Assembly: GCA_021292165.1 (NCBI GenBank)
Contig: CM037880.1
Span: forward strand, 211,000,942-211,064,941
Direction of reading: 5' to 3'
From: Shinisaurus crocodilurus
Taxonomy: Eukaryota > Chordata > Lepidosauria > Squamata > Shinisauridae
Length of the DNA: 64,000 nucleotides
Part shown: positions 32,794 through 43,329 of the stretch, piece after piece
Numbering within the stretch: position 1 is the first letter of the stretch
How the letters are laid out: every line of letters starts with the position of its first letter
The notes under the pieces: generated by a model
What the model saw: only the letters and a program-made list of their open reading frames with translations
Told to the model about the DNA's origin: nothing
The model's database searches: none
Made by a program: the position numbers and the translations under genes

Positions 32794-33034
32794 TTTATTT
32801 ATTTATTGTATTTATACCCCGCCTTTTTTCCTGCAAGGAACCCAAGGCGGCTTACATAATCCTCCTCCTCCTCCTCTCTATTTTATCCTCACAACAACCC
32901 TGTGAGGTAGGTTAGGCTGAGAGTCAGAGACTGGCCCAAAGTCACCCAGTGAGTTTCACAGCTGAGCAGGGACTAGAACCCGGATCTCCCGAGTCCCAGC
33001 CCAACACTCTCACCACTACGCCACACTGGCTCTC
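32794..33034 (-). mobile_element. Lizard-type tRNA-derived SINE, full length, copy 2
   Basis: Minus-strand SINE with A-box region GCGTAGTGGTGAGAG, B-box region GGGTTCTAGTCC, body CTCACAGGGTTGTTGTGAG and the complete 3' end GCGGGGTATAAATAC plus TAAA tail. Most of it is the right arm of the perfect inverted duplication. Confidence 0.85.
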
Positions 33035-33079
33035 TACTATATGGCTCCTTGGGCTTGCACTGCATTCATCCCACCACCA
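32847..33079 (-). repeat. Perfect 233-bp inverted duplication, right arm
   Basis: Pairs exactly with 32431-32663 across a 183-bp spacer. Unlike the left arm, the SINE here continues to a proper 3' end, which suggests that this arm is the source and the left arm the copy. Confidence 0.92.
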
Positions 33080-33229
33080 GTCTTTACCATTCGTCCCTGG
33101 CACTGCCTGGTAAGTTCACTGGGGGATTTACCTGCACACTGGGGGGGGGTGCCAGGGTGGCCCTGTGGGAGACTTTGCCCAGGGACTCCTCATAGCTGGT
33201 GCCAACATTGTGTTCTAATGTAGTCTTGG

Positions 33230-34016
33230 CAGGGATGGGGACTCGGACTCGAGGACTCGACTCGTGAGTCGGACTGAGTCCCCCCCTCTGACTCGACTCG
33301 GACTCGAGTCCCAATATTTTTAATGGGACTCGAGACTCAACTCGGGACTCGAGGCCAAGGACTCTTCAACATCCCTGGGCTGTTGACGAGTCTTCTGGCT
33401 GTGCCAGAAGGAGCGCGATCACCGGTGAAGAGCGCGTGGAAGCGAGGCGCGCCACTGCTCTGCCACTATGGACAGCTACCAGGAGCGCAGCCCCATCGAT
33501 GTGTTGAGATTTATTTTGATTGATGTGTTGTTGTGGGGGGTTTGGGTTAGGGTCAGACATTTTGGGTTTGGCTGCCTCTGCCTGCCTGTTTGGGGTTCCC
33601 AGCCTCCTCTGCCTGCCTGGTCTCTTCTTGACCTGTTCAACAGTTTGAATTGTCCAAGACAAACGCTTCTGCCTGCCTGTTTTGGGGTTCCCTGCCTCCT
33701 CTGCCTGCCTGGTTATTTTGGGTTTGTCTGCCTGGTCTGTTCTTGCCAAAATCAGTTGCAGAGTTTTGAAATAAAAAGGCACACTTGTGCCTAGAATTTA
33801 TTTAAGCCACACATCTGAAGTAGCCTTATTTTGTTGGGGGGAAACCCCATTGATTTTAATAGGGACTCGTGGAGTCAGTTTTGGGAGTGACTCAGGACTC
33901 ATGACTCGTGAGTCACCATTTTGGACCAAGGACTCGGACTCGGACTCGAGACTCGGGTCCAAAGACTCGTGACTCGACTCGTGACTCTCGAGACCATGGA
34001 CTCTTCAACATCCCTG
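33230..34016. mobile_element. 787-bp hAT element with GACTCG subterminal repeats
   Basis: Ends CAGGGATG and CATCCCTG; flanks AGTCTTGG (33222-33229) and AGTTTTGG (34017-34024) match at seven of eight. Both subterminal regions are dense in GACTCG/CGAGTC words in both orientations, as expected of transposase-binding clusters. GACTCTTCAACATCCCTG occurs twice in the same orientation: at the right end and internally at 33360-33377. The middle has two CTGCCTGCCTG-containing direct repeats. No transposase frame. Confidence 0.85.
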
Positions 34017-34707
34017 AGTTTTGGGCTATTCCTGGGATCATCTGACATGTTTTTATGCTCTGGCTAGTTGCACAAGAGGCCAACGGGCCCCAAAACCTAA
34101 CACAATAGAGCAGGCCCTGGTTGTATCAGTAAAATGCTTCTACTGTAGTACCCCCATTTGACAGTTGGGATGGAATTTTCCAGCATCCCTAACAATGGCA
34201 TGCATTTTATTCTCATAAATTTGAGTGGGAAATAAAATGACAAAAAAGTACCTAGAGCATTTTTTTTTAAAAAAACAACATTTTTTTTCTTTCTTTCTTA
34301 TAGTAGCTACAATATGGATGTTGGACTTTATTTTATTTTTATTATTTTTTTAAAAAAATATCTCAGTCAGACATAATGGTGGCTTTATCATTCAACTACA
34401 TTGACTTCACTTTGGAAACAAGAGAGGCCATCTGCTCCAAAGGAAATCAATACAGGATGGATTCAGTAGGCATAAATGGATTCCAGCATGACTTCTTCAA
34501 TTGGGGAACAAAACATTTCCCAGTGTTCCCATGTAGAAATGCCAACAGGTTTTTACAGATCCCAGAGTAAAGCACAGAGCCTTGTGAAAATTATTTCCCA
34601 GACTACAGATGAATAGCACATTCTGAGATGATGTACCTTTGAAATGACAGCCAAGGAAACACACATTGGCCCTGAATGAGCCTTTGCTATATTGAAGATG
34701 ACATCTC

Positions 34708-34781
34708 AGCTATGCTGGCTGGGGCATGCTGGGAGTTGTAGGCCAAAAACATCTGGGGACCCAAGGTTGGAGAACACTGCT
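34708..34781. mobile_element. hAT foldback MITE, right arm only
   Basis: ATGCTGGCTGGGGCATGCTG through CCCAAGGTTGGAGAACACTG match the right half of the element at 41694. The left arm is missing. Confidence 0.6.
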
Positions 34782-34784
34782 ATA

Positions 34785-34930
34785 TAGGAACATTGGAAAC
34801 GCCCTTATACCAAAGTCAAACGCTTGGTCCATCTAGCCCAGTGCTGTCAACACTGACTAGCAGCAGCTCTACAGGGTTTCAGAGAGGAGTGTTTCCAGTC
34901 CTAATTGGAGTTGACAGAGATTGAGCATGA
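34785..34930 (-). mobile_element. tRNA-Ala-like SINE fragment
   Basis: TTGGTCCATCTAGCCCAG, GCTGTCAACACTGACTAGC and CTACAGGGTTTCAGAGAGG match the body of the SINE at 6949. The tRNA-like head is lost. Confidence 0.55.
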
Positions 34931-35004
34931 GACTAGAGATTTATGAGAATTTTGTTTCCGTTTGCAAATCGCTTGGAAAAAAAGCCCTGTTCACAACCTG
35001 AACA

Positions 35005-35155
35005 CATTCATTCATTCATCATTTATTTCATTTATATACCGCCCCATAGCCGAAGCTCTCTGGGCGGTTCACAACCCTCTATACATAAAAACAACATTAA
35101 AACATACAAAACAGTTTAAAAAATTAAACACAAACACAAAAGGGAGCACACATGT
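35005..35155 (-). mobile_element. L2-clade LINE 3' end, minus strand
   Basis: CATTCATTCATCATTTATTTC, then ATACCGCCCCATAGCCG and AAGCTCTCTGGGCGGTTC, as at 26665. Confidence 0.75.
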
Positions 35156-35354
35156 TCTCTGAAAATCAGGAGGGGCAGGCAGCCTGGCAGGGATTAAGAG
35201 TTGCCCGTGGGCACATCGGTGCCCACAGGTACCATGTTGGAGACCCCAGTGTTAGCACCCTCTGTTGTCTGACCCTGTGGGATTTGCTCCAATACCTGTG
35301 GGGCCCAATCAATCCAGTGATTACCCACCATGGTCACCAATGGGACAGCATATG

Positions 35355-35357
35355 AGG

Positions 35358-35393
<36 letters not shown>
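35355..35393. repeat. (GA)n microsatellite
   Basis: About nineteen AG units. Confidence 0.95.
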
Positions 35394-35396
<3 letters not shown>

Positions 35397-35457
35397 GTGT
35401 TTTAAACAAAATTGTGGCACAACAGGGCAGACAGACAGGACAAACTGCTCTAGACAA

Positions 35458-35838
35458 TGGGCTTCTCTACATGAGGCTTTTAACCCACCATTTTAGGAAG
35501 GCTTCTGCTTCAGGATTCATTGTGGGATTAAGTTCGGCTCCTTTCCATGTTCCCCCCCAACACACGGGGTTTTCTTTCTCCGCCTTTCTATATGTTCCAT
35601 TACACAGCCACTAGGTGGTGCTGTGGTATAGTGGAATTGCAAGAATGCAATTCTCATTCCAGTTCATTCCGCCATTTCCAGATAATACTACACTTTCCTC
35701 GATCTAAAAAAAGGCGCAGAGATGCTTGGAAAGCACGGGAGAGGCCCCGGAGGAGGAGGACGTCATATAAAGCACCCTCAAACTACTGTGACTGAGGAAT
35801 CATGCGCGCACAATAAATGCCTCCTGTAGAGAATCCCT
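35458..35838. mobile_element. 381-bp MITE, relative of 21938
   Basis: GGGCTTCTCTACATGAGGC and, inverted, GCCTCCTGTAGAGAATCCC are the ends. GCACAATAAATGCC near the right end matches TTATTGTGC near the left end of the 21938 copy, showing opposite orientation of the interior. Confidence 0.65.
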
Positions 35839-36270
35839 ATGGGAAGTATACAGCACCCAATAACTCGTATTATCCACCCTCCGTCGGTAACAGTGGAGTG
35901 GGATCCCGTCATCTTCAGTCCTTCTCCTGACTCTTTAAGATCCTTCAACCACAAGCTGATTGATTGGCTTCCTTGACCTGTTCGTAGATTCCTTCACAGG
36001 CAAATACCTGTCCCTAAAGTAGGGATGGACAGTCTATTTCTCACCAGGGTCAGCTTCCCATATCTTCATCCTTAAGTCCATCCGATCCCATTTTTGTCTC
36101 AACGTGTGATTTAAAAAACACAACACAACTATCTATTTACATTATTTTCAGCATCTTTTTTTTTTTTTTTTTACAAAATGCAATTTTTTTCTCTGCATTT
36201 CCCCCTAAAATAAGCATTTTTGTATGGATTTTAACCTAAAATATGCACATTTATTCACATTTTGGTACAT

Positions 36271-36436
36271 TTCATAGATTTCATAGATCATTGAGTTGGA
36301 AGGGGCCTACAGGCCATCGAGTCCAACCCCCTGCTCAATGCAGGAAACTAGAGGAGGGTTCTCCCATCCAAGTAATAACCAGGCCTGACCCTGCTTAGCT
36401 TTCCACACTCAGACAAGCTGAGCCAGCGTAAGCCAC
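36271..36436 (-). mobile_element. 5S rRNA-derived SINE with CR1-type tail, copy 4
   Basis: Plus strand shows TTGGAAGGGGCCTACAGGCC, ATCGAGTCCAACCCCC, GGTTCTCCCATCCAAGTAAT and CCTGACCCTGCTTAGC, the inverted SINE. It lies inside or beside GGGATG-family debris (AATATGCACATTTATTCAC). Confidence 0.8.
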
Positions 36437-36940
36437 TTGTGAACCAAGAAGTATATCATCAAGTTCAGAGAGGTTCAAAAACCAACAGGTATCTGCGTTG
36501 CGATCCACATATTAGTCTGGGGAGTGAGAACCAGGCTGGGTCACTTTAAAAAATGTAGCCCAAATGAAACACTGGATCATCTCAAGCCTAAACCTGAAGA
36601 TGACGTCTCAGCTGGCCAGGTTCCCCCAAGGTCCTCGGGTCCATCAGTTTCTTCTTGTCATTGAAACCACCCGCACACACACTCACTGACCCTCTCCACT
36701 CTCCTAGTGATGCCGGGCCACTGCGTCACACAAACATTAGATGTAATTAAGGCGATGGATGGTTACATAGCACCAGAGGTGGCATAATACGCCTGCACTT
36801 GTCCACATGAATAGGAACTTACTTGCTCACCTCTGCAGAAGGGTAGATCTCGCTGGGAAGGGAGGCGTAATTATGCAAGCAGCAGCTACTAGAGATTCAC
36901 ACCTGTTTCATACACAGTTCAAAGGCCAAAAGAGAAAGCT

Positions 36941-37038
36941 CACACACACACAGACACGCACGCACACATATACATATATATCTCACGCACACACACACGA
37001 GCGCACACGCGCACGCGTGCGCGCACACACACACACCA
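36941..37038. repeat. (CA)n/(CG)n-rich alternating purine-pyrimidine tract
   Basis: CACACACA with interspersed CGCACACGCGCACGCGTGCG. Strict alternation over long stretches makes it a likely Z-DNA-forming segment. Confidence 0.85.
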
Positions 37039-37084
37039 CTTTTAAAGGCAATTTCCCTAGGGAACAGTCTTTATTTGGCATTTG

Positions 37085-37260
37085 CTATTCACTGTTGTTT
37101 TAATGAGCACTATCAGGGCAAATATAAAGAGCTCTATCTATTTTTAATTAATTAAATCAAATAAAAATATGCTGCCTTTTGAAGATGCTCTTTTCAGCCC
37201 GATAGTAATACAATAAATGCCACACACCAATCTGGTACTGCCGTTACTGTAAGAACACAA
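37085..37260. other. Unique A/T-rich stretch, possible conserved element
   Basis: Holds GTTTTAATGAGCACTATCAG and TTTTTAATTAATTAAATCAA without repeat similarity. Regulatory function is inference. Confidence 0.25.
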
Positions 37261-37305
37261 GCTACACTCGTCAAGAACTAGCCACGGGGATGCCTAGTGG
37301 TTGGA

Positions 37306-37640
37306 GCAGCCTTCCTCAACCTGGTGCCTCTGGCCGTCCTGGCTGGGGGTGATGGACTTTATTTATTTTTCATTTATTTACAACATTTATATACCATTCT
37401 GCATCTAAGCAGATTCCGGAGTGGACAACAATAAAAGATATAAAGAGTAAAACACCATTTAAAAAGTATTTTGTTGTTTTCCTTGAACAGAATATCAATA
37501 AAAAGTCATAGCTGGTCAGTCAAGGAAGGCTTCTTGAAATAAAGACATCTTCAGCAGGCACCAAAAACAACACACGGTTGGCACTGACTGACCTCAGCAT
37601 GAACCAGCTAGATTTCAAGGCAGTTCTGTCGTAGGGATCT
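37306..37640 (-). mobile_element. Truncated hAT MITE followed by L2-like 3' end
   Basis: CAGCCTTCCTCAACCTGGTGCC begins a foldback MITE that breaks off at 37355. TTTATTTTTCATTTATTTAC with TATATACCATTCTGC then starts an inverted LINE 3' end, running into AGTCAAGGAAGGCTTCTTG. Confidence 0.4.
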
Positions 37641-38310
37641 GCACCCTACCTGGCAACCGACTTGCGGGGTGCTCAGGAAGCGTGCATGCCACGCGAGCCA
37701 AACCGAACCTCCAGCGAGTGCCAGCTAAGGCGCTCAGCGAGGCGCTCACTGGACTTCTAGGTCCCTGGCACTATGTGGTTTACGTAGAAACCGTCAGAAT
37801 TTGCTCAAATTATGGCCTAATCTGCACAAATTAGGCTGTAATTTGCACAAATTAGGCAGTTCTCTACGTAAACAATGTAGCGCCAGGACCCAGAAGTCAC
37901 GTTTCCCCAGCTCGGCTGGCGAGATTGCGAGTCGAGCCGGGAAAAGGTAAGTTGCGCGGAGCTCGGGGGGTCGAGTGTGGTGAGTTCGCCAAGCTTTCAC
38001 CCCCCCATTCAAGCTCCACCCACATCCCTAGTTTCTGTGTTTGTTATAATATGTAGTTCTTCCCACTGGTGTGGTGCCTAACTTGTGCTTTCAGGGATTT
38101 TGTGCTGACAGTTATAAGAGCTTGGGTTTATTTCTGGACCCAGCATTGTTCCTGGTGGGTCAGGTAGCTGCTGGGACCTGGAGTTCCTTTGCCCATCTTC
38201 AGCTGGTACTCCAGTTGAACCTTCGTAGAGGAGGCAGATCTGGCCACACTGGCCAGATCACCTCTTGTTTACATTATTGCAGTGTGAACTACACGGGGCT
38301 ACCCTTGAAG

Positions 38311-38556
38311 AATTTATTTTTTATTATTTATTTATTATATTTATACCCCGCCTTTTTTCTTGCAAGGAACCCAAGGCGGCTTACATAATCCTCCTCCTCT
38401 TCCACTCCATTTTATCCTCACAACAACCCTGTGAGGTAGGTTAGGCTGAGAGTCAGTGACTGGCCCAAAGTCACCCAGTGAGCTTCATGGCTGAGTGGGG
38501 GGGTTCGAACCTGGGTCTAGTCCTCCAGCATTCCAACTACTACATTAAGCTAGTCC
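38311..38556 (-). mobile_element. Lizard-type tRNA-derived SINE, copy 3
   Basis: TATACCCCGCCTTTTTTC, CTTGCAAGGAACCCAAGG, CCTCACAACAACCCTGTGAG and GTTCGAACCTGGG (inverted B box). The tRNA-like 5' end is more diverged than in the other copies. Confidence 0.8.
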
Positions 38557-38831
38557 TGCACCATGGGTGTTCAACCCATTGCCCAGGGGCCACATGTGCC
38601 CCGCCCCCCAAGGCCTTAACTGCTGGCCCCCAGGGGGCTACCCTTCTATCATTCCCTCCCCCAGTGATCTTCATACAAATTGTTATTTCACAACTGCTGC
38701 TCACTGTGAGGAAAAAGCAGTCTGTTTCATGATTGTTGGGATGTGTGTGCATATGTGTATAGGCATTTATGTGTGTGCACACATAGATGTGGCCCATGAC
38801 CCCCAAGACCGCATCACATGCAACCGTCGGG

Positions 38832-38996
38832 CAGGGCCGGTGCTACCATTAGGCCAACTAGGCGGCTGCCTAGGGCGCCGGGCTAAAGGAGGCTCCAGGA
38901 GCATAGGGCTGGAGGGAGGGAGGGCTCAAGTGGGAAGGGGGGGGCGCTAAATATCTGATCTTGCCTAGGGCACCAAACTGCCTTGCACCGGTCCTG
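38832..38996. mobile_element. 165-bp hAT MITE, deletion derivative of the 25150 family
   Basis: CAGGGCCGGTGCTACCATTAG to CTTGCACCGGTCCTG. Flanks CCGTCGGG and CCCTCGGG match at seven of eight. GGGAGGGAGGGCTCAAGTGG and GCTAAATATCTGATCTTGCC are shared with the 800-bp copy; the roughly 600-bp middle is absent. Confidence 0.85.
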
Positions 38997-39384
38997 CCCT
39001 CGGGCAAAGATTGTACAGCCCTGCTTGACACTATTCTAGTCTACGTTTGTAAAGAAAGCAGAGTTCAGGGTTACTTGGGAGAATCCTGCTTGTGCAAAGT
39101 AGGAGCAGGCAGGAAGAATTTTGCCAAAATTAATGAAAATGTCACAGAGGATTTACATGCACCCATAAATTGCTGCTGCAATGCTAGAGCCACTACCAAA
39201 ATTTTGCTTCCAGCAAAGTTCAAAGGCAAATACCTCACGAAACCCGAGGGGAACCATAAGTTTAGGTAAATTCATTAGGGGGAGCTCACACATTTCTTCC
39301 ATGATATTTCAAGGTCATTTTTGGAGGATCCTGCTCAAGAATGGAAATATCTGCAGGAATACTAAGGGGATTAAAAGAAATCCA

Positions 39385-39533
39385 CTAAAGGTGCAATCCT
39401 ATGCATGTTTAGACACACACACACACAAAAAGCCTACAACTCCCAGCATGCCCCAGCCAGCAGCACTGGCTGGGGCATGCTGGGAGTTGTAGGCCTTTTT
39501 TTCTGTCTAAACATACAAAGGCTTGTGCCCTAA
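39385..39533. mobile_element. Foldback MITE (GGCACAATCCTATG family)
   Basis: GGTGCAATCCTATGCATG on the left; TGTCTAAACATACAAAGGC and TTGTGCCC on the right. The inner stem TACAACTCCCAGCATGCCCC / GGGGCATGCTGGGAGTTGTA is perfect over 20 bp. Confidence 0.75.
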
Positions 39534-39539
39534 GATTAG

Positions 39540-41305
39540 CAATCTTTTCCCTACAAGAGGATGAGCATATCTCTGCAAGCTGTCAACAGAAACCTCAAGT
39601 GCAGAACTCAACCAATGCAGAACTGCAGCGATGGAGGAAGGTTTCTTTCTTCAAATCCGTTTTTTAAAATGGTGTAAAATGGAGGGAAGTGTTCCCAGAT
39701 CCATGCAAGCTAGGTGCACAATTGATCTGTGCAGTGGCTTTTTTTTTTTAACACATTGATTTTACACAATCTAGCCTACACTCTGGCTGCCTATAACCTT
39801 TTTTTAATAAATCAGAAACTGCTGCGGAGTATGAGAGGGTTAGTAGAAGGGAGAGAGAAAGAGGTAGGCGAAATGCTCCCATCTGTCTCCTGTTTTAAAT
39901 CACATCTTTTGTTGCAGCTAAAGCTAAAGGTTTCTATTAAAAAGACACACACAAAAAGCAACAACAACCACCCAACATCCAAGCAACCTTTTCTTAGCAG
40001 TGAAAGAATGGTCCAACTCAGAAAAGGAGAAAGCCATCCAAATATGCTCCTCCCCCAGAATTCACTGCTGAGTGATAATTTCCATAGTAATCATACTTTA
40101 GCTTATCTCAGATGTGTTAATACTGTACCACAGAGAAGACCACTTTTTTCGCAAGCATTATGCAACTTGTTTTCCATCTATTTTTCCCCTCCCTCTTCTT
40201 TCTCTCCCTCAGTATCCCCCCCCCCCACAGCAGAGTAAATGGACTCTAGGTAATATTAAAATGTAGAAACAGGAGCGACTTCAGAGAAAGATGGGTTTTT
40301 CAATTCATGTTCCCTCCATTAGAGATGGATGTTTATGTTTATATGTCTCCTCTCCCCGTTAATGCCGTCTTCTTTCCTTTAGACATAGTTCTGTGTGCTT
40401 GTGCGTTAAGAAAATGTGCATTTTCTTCCCTCTCTCTGTCGCTAGGTTGAATTGATTGTACAAAACATAGCAGCTGAAATCCTTAATGTGAATGACTCCT
40501 CGAGAGAAATCAGTCTAACTGGCAGGTGCCATTGCATATGTTGCAAACATGTGAATTATTCTGAGGGGCCAGAGGTCATAGTACTGAACTTCTACTGAGC
40601 TCTCAGTCTTCTACAGACTGCACATCTGCTCCCCATAGTTAGACATGGCATCAAAGCACAGATCTCTAAGGCATGGGTGCACAACCCATGGATCACAAGG
40701 GCCTTAACTGCAGCCCCCCATGGGTGCCCCAACCCTCCCACTGCCAAATTTCCCACTGCTGGTTTCCCATTGATTGTACTATGGCTCGGAATGGGAGACA
40801 CTGAGAAACTCGAACCGCTTCCACTCGGCAGACTTTCGGCACCTCGCTGACTCAAGAGCTGAAAGCGGACCGAGTTGTGTGTCCCCCCCCCCCGTGGCTT
40901 CCACTTTTAACGCGGCCCATGATTTGTGTATTTATTTATTTATTTATTTATTTAGCCAGGAAAAATTGTGTAAATTCCAGCCACAGTTTGTGCAAATTGC
41001 AGCCAGGAGTTAGGCAATTTGTGCACATTGTGGCTGGAATTTATGGAAATTTCCCTGGCTTTAAACAAAACAAATGCAAATCATGGCCTATTTTGTAGGG
41101 GGGAGGACTGCGTGCTGGCTCAACTTGCATCTAAGAGAGTCAGCGCCAACACTGGGTAGATGGTCTGGAATCTGGGGGTCCAAGCTGGGCCAATCTGCCA
41201 GATTTTGATCCCCCAACCAGATTCCTCACACATCCCTAACTTATGTCTACATCTTCCCTATGTCTACAGGGAAAAAGAAGAAGACTGCATTCAAGGGGAG
41301 AGGAG
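39540..41305. other. No gene recognised
   Basis: Contains a (TTTA)n run at 40929-40954 and a GGGTGCACAACCCATGG repeat at about 40670 that resembles GGGTGTTCAACCCATTG at 38567. The stretch 40440-40590 looks unique and possibly conserved. The longest frame, 169 codons at 39729-40238, has no domain. Confidence 0.4.
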
Positions 41306-41310
41306 ACACT

Positions 41311-41662
41311 GGGCGGTATCCAACAGTGTCATTCCACAAACTTGAATAGCAGTAGCAGAGCACCGCTGATTCTTTCCGTTGTCATGCTTGCACAAGCAGC
41401 TGTGCACCAGTCGCACACTGGGTTGCACAAGCAGAATGCACAGCCGGAGGCACAACAGGTTGCACAATGACTTGCGCAAGAGTTCTGCGCAATGGGTTGC
41501 CCCACGGGTTGTACAAGCATCATGCACAGCCGCTTGTGCAACCGCACTGGCACAAAAGTAACTTTTGTTGGCTTCTCCTCTTGCACGTAGTACGGAAGCT
41601 CGTTTTCACCAGCGCAACGTCATTAACGCCAATGGAATGAGTGACACAGTTGGATACTGCCC
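41311..41662. mobile_element. TIR MITE with internal TTGCACAAG reiterations
   Basis: GGGCGGTATCCAACAGTGTC at the left is inverted at the right as GTGACACAGTTGGATACTGCC. The core at 41390-41560 repeats TTGCACAAGC, ATGCACAGCC, TTGCGCAAG, TTGTACAAGC and GCTTGTGCAA in both orientations. No target duplication was identified. Confidence 0.7.
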
Positions 41663-41693
41663 ATATTCACATAAACGTCCATTTCTAATAGAG

Positions 41694-41813
41694 CAGTGTT
41701 CTCCAACCTTGGGTCCCCAGATGTTTTTGGCCTTAACTCCCAGCATGCCCCAGCCACCGTAGCTGTGGGTTGTAGGCCAAAAACATCGTGGGACCCAAGG
41801 TTGGAGAACACTG
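41694..41813. mobile_element. hAT foldback MITE with target duplication
   Basis: CAGTGTTCTCCAACCTTGGG to CCCAAGGTTGGAGAACACTG, exactly inverted ends. Flanks TAATAGAG and TAATAGAA match at seven of eight. Only 31 bp separate it from the preceding MITE. Confidence 0.88.
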
Positions 41814-41892
41814 TAATAGAAGGAACATTGTAGTTGCTCCAGCCTCTGCCACTCAGGCTGCCACTGATTGCTGGACCTCTCTCCACCCCTTC

Positions 41893-42576
41893 CCCCAACA
41901 ATACTACAAGTGAGAAGGATCTTGGAATTGTGGTAGATCACTAACTGAATATGAGCCAGCAATGTGATCTGGCTGCAAAAAAGGCAAATGTTATTTTGGG
42001 CTGCATTAATAGAAGTATAGCTTCCAAATCATGAGAAGTGATAATTCCCCTTTACTCGGCACTGGTTAGGCCTCATCTTGAGTACTGCGTCCAGTTCTGG
42101 GCACCACACTTTAAGAAGGACGTAGACAAACTGGAGAGGGTTCAGAGGAGGGCAACAAGGATGATAAAGGGACTGGAAACAAGGCCCTATGAGGAGAGAC
42201 TGAAAGAACTGGGCATGTTTAGCCTTCAGAAGAGGAGACTGAGGGGAGATATGATCGCACTCTTCCAGTACTTGAAGGGTTGTCACACAGAGCAAGGCCA
42301 GGATCTCTTCTCGATCAACCCAGTTTGCAGGACGTGGAATAATGGGCTCAAGTTACAGGAACCCAGATTCCACCTGGACATCAGGAAAAATTTCCTGTCA
42401 GACAATCGAACCAACTACCTAGGGAGGTGGTGGGCTCTCCCACTCTGGAGGCATTCAAGGTGCAGCTGGACGGCCATCTGTCAGGGATGCTTTGACCTGG
42501 ATTCTTGCATTGAGCTGGGGGTTGGACTCGATGGCCTTGTAGGCCCCTTCCAACTCTACTTTTCTATGATTTCTAT
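41893..42576 (+). mobile_element. CR1 LINE 3' end, longest plus-strand copy
   Basis: Starts in ORF2 (GAGAAGGATCTTGGAATTG) and runs through the 3' UTR to CTTTTCTATGATTTC. It extends further 5' than the copies at 9112 and 16084. The final GGGGGTTGGACTCGATGGCC and GGCCCCTTCCAACTC are shared with the 5S-derived SINEs. Confidence 0.85.
41900..42520 (+). pseudogene. CR1 ORF2 C-terminal relic
   Basis: Reads from DLGIVVDH through NVILGCINRSIASKS and [15 protein letters not shown] to [14 protein letters not shown] and [12 protein letters not shown]. In CR1 ORF2 these follow the reverse transcriptase palm. Stops interrupt it after DH and after SIASKS. A deletion after RKNFL removes the RAIRQWNQLP segment present in the 9112 copy and shifts the frame. 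A 225-codon frame begins at 42038 but its second half reads the 3' UTR out of phase, so it is not a gene. Catalytic residues are absent. Confidence 0.82.
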
Positions 42577-42864
42577 CCTGATACCTGATTGGATGCATGT
42601 AAGCCTCCGTGTTCGGAGGTTTACGCGCATATCGAGGGTGGACGACATAGGATCATGCCCTAATTCACGGAGCAGTGCTAATCGCTATCTGGGTGCTTTG
42701 CATTTGGCCTTCTAAGTATCTCTTAGGGAAGGGTCAACCTCTGGGGCAAAAGCCTAATGCGCCCATGAATATAGACCATCAATATAGTCTCATGTGAAGA
42801 ATCTATGCCTCACCTTGGACTACAGCAAGATGCCTTGTTCTAATTAAGTCCATCTGTCAGACCA

Positions 42865-43095
42865 GCTCAGCATTGTCTACATCAGGGGGGGCGGGCAACC
42901 TGTGCCCCCCCAGATGTTGTTGGACCGCAACTCCCATCATTTCTTGCTATTGGCTATGCTGGCTAGGGCTGATGGAAGCTGCAGTTCAACAACATCTGGA
43001 GAGCCACAAGCTCTACACTGACTGGTACCAGCTCTCCAGGGTCTCAGGATGGAGTCTATCTCGGCCTTACCCTGTGGTGCTGGGGATCAAACCAG
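42865..43095 (-). mobile_element. tRNA-Ala-like SINE split by a hAT MITE
   Basis: Before the MITE: ATCTGTCAGACCAGCTCAGC and ATTGTCTACA. After it: ACTGACTGGTACCAGCTCTC and CCAGGGTCTCAGGATGG. Joined, they match the order in the SINE at 6949. Confidence 0.55.
42893..43010. mobile_element. hAT foldback MITE inside the tRNA-Ala-like SINE
   Basis: Starts CAGGGGGGGCGGGCAACCTG. Arms CAGATGTTGTTGGAC and GTTCAACAACATCTGG pair. Flanks GTCTACAT and CTCTACAC share TCTACA. Confidence 0.65.
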
Positions 43096-43098
43096 ATG

Positions 43099-43117
43099 TG
43101 TGTGTGTGTGTGTGCGC
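43099..43117. repeat. (TG)n microsatellite
   Basis: Eight to nine TG units. Confidence 0.85.
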
Positions 43118-43329
43118 ATGCGCTCGCAGTCTATGGCCATACAAGAGCACTACGGTGCCCCAAGCCACAATAATTATCCTTGTCCATGCAGAGTTACTTT
43201 TTTTGGGTGGATAAGGATTCTGTTGTGCTTTGCACCATATTGGCTGAATATTTCCTCCTCCGGGGATCCTGAAGGGAGCTGTCCAGCCAGGGTTCTCCTG
43301 CATACCCCCTCCCCGCCCACTATGTAGAA

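Noticed and set aside
33366..33794. Frames of 108-138 codons
   Set aside because: They fall inside the 787-bp hAT element and its CTGCCTGCCTG direct repeats.
39729..40238. 169-codon plus-strand frame
   Set aside because: Low-complexity Ser/Leu/Lys-rich translation of A/T-rich DNA with no domain.
42038..42715. 225-codon frame as a host gene
   Set aside because: Its N-terminal half is CR1 ORF2; the rest reads the CR1 3' UTR out of phase.
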